Source of the DNA: Ctena decussata
Taxonomy: Eukaryota > Mollusca > Bivalvia > Lucinida > Lucinidae
Reading direction: 5' to 3'
Length of the DNA: 64,000 nt
Assembly: GCA_963989385.1 (NCBI GenBank)
Contig: OZ022510.1
Span: 35,779,448-35,843,447, forward strand
Part shown: positions 62,701 through 64,000 of the stretch, in pieces
How the letters are laid out: every line of letters begins with the position of its first letter
Numbering within the stretch: position 1 is the first letter of the stretch
The notes under the pieces: model-generated
What the model was told of the DNA's origin: nothing
What the model saw: only the letters and a program-made list of their open reading frames with translations
Database searches by the model: none
Program-made: the position numbers and the translations under genes

Positions 62701-62805
62701 ATTTGTGACACCCCCGCCCCATTTTAAACGTCTCATAGAGACGGTTCTAATAAGGGGGTCACAACATACGTTTTTATGGAAAATAAGGAAAATTATCCCT
62801 TAATT
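62701..62805. repeat. R7 relative, core only
   Basis: GTGACACCCCCGCCCCATTT, then AAACGTCTC..GAGACGGTTCTAATAAGGGGGTCACAACATACG. The GACGGTT hairpin and GGTCACAACATACG match the centre of the 1334-1550 MITE; outer arms are lost. Confidence 0.6.
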
Positions 62806-63300
62806 ACATTGACTCCCCAGTAGTATGAGCTGACTAGTGAGTGATGCTTTGTGGAAACACCACGACGCAGTGAGAAACAGTCAACCCCCCTCAAACTTAG
62901 TAGGGTCTCTCTAAAGGACCCAGCTGCAGTTCAAAAGTTACTTATGCCTATACCCCTCCCCTATCAACTGGTCCTAGTCAAATTGGTATGATTGATTTAA
63001 CCATTTCTAAGGAGGGTACGGAGATTACATATATCTTTATCGATATGAAAATGGGCATGTAAGAAGCCCCATTGGTTCTTTGCCATGAATGAGGATGAAT
63101 CTGATGGGATTTTGCAGCACTTAAACGACAAACGACTTGCTTTTATTTAACCTTAGCTGAATAAAAGGTCTTGTCATAGGGGATTGAATAGCAAGTTGGA
63201 GCAGGGTTCATGCACCAGTTAGGGAGCAAATCAACGAACTCCAGGTATTTTACACGTGGTATTTTACTGAATTATCGCCGATACAAGCGGATAGAGATGT
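62806..63300. other. Unannotated stretch
   Basis: No gene or repeat recognised. Confidence 0.4.
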
Positions 63301-63532
63301 GAGCCGCGACACGAGAAAACCAACAAAGTGGTTTTGCGCCCAGCGCAGACTCAGGTCAGCCTCGGCATCCGCCTAGTCTGAGCAGAGTCTTCCCTAAGCG
63401 CTTAAAGGGTAGCTAAGGGCCTTAGCTACCTTCATGTGGACGGCGAAGACTCTGATCAGACTTGTCGGATGCCCACCTGATCTGTCTGCGCTGGTGCACA
63501 ACCACTTTGTTGGTTTTCTCGTGTCGCGGCTC
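63301..63532 (-). mobile_element. R1 MITE with ATGT TSD
   Basis: Complete R1 (232 bp, small deletions in the right arm) with ATGT on both sides (63297-63300, 63533-63536). It adds a third 4-bp target sequence to the AAAT and ATAT cases. Confidence 0.92.
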
Positions 63533-64000
63533 ATGTGCGTCTTCTGATACCCCGACTTAGTAGTTTGTGTGAATTGTCCGGTTCAGCCTTTTCAGCGCCA
63601 AAACACGATAAGAATTTAAACAAGAAAAATCTTTAAAAAAAGATAATCGAAGCAGATTAAATGGAAGAGTGTTTTGTTATCTCTAGTTGAAGATTTGACG
63701 ATAAGTTTCAGGGATAAGTAAGCTATGTCGGTAGGCACCCACAACCGTAATTTTTTCACTACATGTAGGTAGCGACAATGACCTACATGTATCTCAAAAT
63801 AGTGCTGTCCAATTTGGAATTCCAAAATGGACCGCGGTCAATCTTGAAATAGACCTGATATCATAATAGCACTGTTTGTGTATTAAACCGAAAGTAGAAA
63901 TCGAAAGTAGATTTTCGACGAAAAAAAAAAGAGTTTAACATGCTAGTATGCACAGTGCAGTACGACGAAAAAAAAACGAAGATTTAATATTCATTGACCT
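63533..64000. other. Unannotated stretch to window end
   Basis: AT-rich, with two A-runs near 63921 and 63967. The 69-codon minus-strand frame (63616-63825) is not recognisable. Confidence 0.4.

Overview
All calls were made by eye from the sequence, so coordinates of degenerate repeats are good to about 5-20 bases. The window looks like non-coding, repeat-dense, AT-rich nuclear DNA of an invertebrate, most likely a bivalve mollusc. That assignment is an inference. It rests on the mix of short palindromic DNA transposons, tRNA-headed SINEs, elements ending in AGCTCACCT with internal tandem arrays, and palindromes beginning CCAGCAGGCAC. I found no convincing protein-coding gene, no rRNA or functional tRNA, and no CRISPR array. 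The longest open frame (175 codons) lies inside a minisatellite.

Layout. 0-9 kb: scattered MITEs, two tRNA-derived SINEs with perfect 10-bp target-site duplications (TSDs), and old repeat fragments. 9-13 kb: a mariner-type MITE between direct repeats, then three ~620-bp tandem units built around a 236-bp palindromic MITE (family R1). 13.1-15.8 kb: an intact copy (copy A) of a ~2.7-kb repeat. 16-19 kb: a mariner-type element nested in another palindromic element, another MITE and a SINE. 19.2-38.5 kb: a second copy (copy B) of the same repeat, split in two by a 17.5-kb insertion. 38.5-64 kb: sparse AT-rich DNA with at least eight more R1 copies or fragments, several other palindromic MITE families, more SINEs and three elements with internal tandem arrays.

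The main discovery is the 17,502-bp segment 20262-37763. It interrupts copy B exactly where copy A is continuous, is flanked by an identical 8-bp TSD (AACACGTT; the single uninterrupted site is 15004-15011), and carries a perfect 24-bp inverted repeat 8 bp inside each end. The 8-bp TSD and a left end starting CAG suggest the hAT superfamily, although no transposase frame is visible. The interior is almost entirely tandem arrays: CAGCAGCTGCTG-rich subterminal repeats, two GATATC-rich arrays placed roughly symmetrically, five ~206-bp units, a >6-kb array of ~165-bp units and two arrays of 84-85-bp units. Smaller transposons and a solo LTR have inserted into it. It appears to be a giant non-autonomous transposon made mainly of satellite-like DNA.

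R1 (GAGCCGCGACACG ends, usually 236 bp) has a 4-bp TSD, supported by a paralogous empty site. R2 (TA TSD) and R3 (TTAA TSD) have unrelated ends but share a palindromic core. R4 is the CCAGCAGGCAC palindromes. R5 is a 333-bp perfect-ended palindrome with a 5-bp TSD. R6 begins GGACCGTATTTATAAAAC. R7 has a GAACCGTCTC core. R8 is an old GTCAACTCTTAA repeat.
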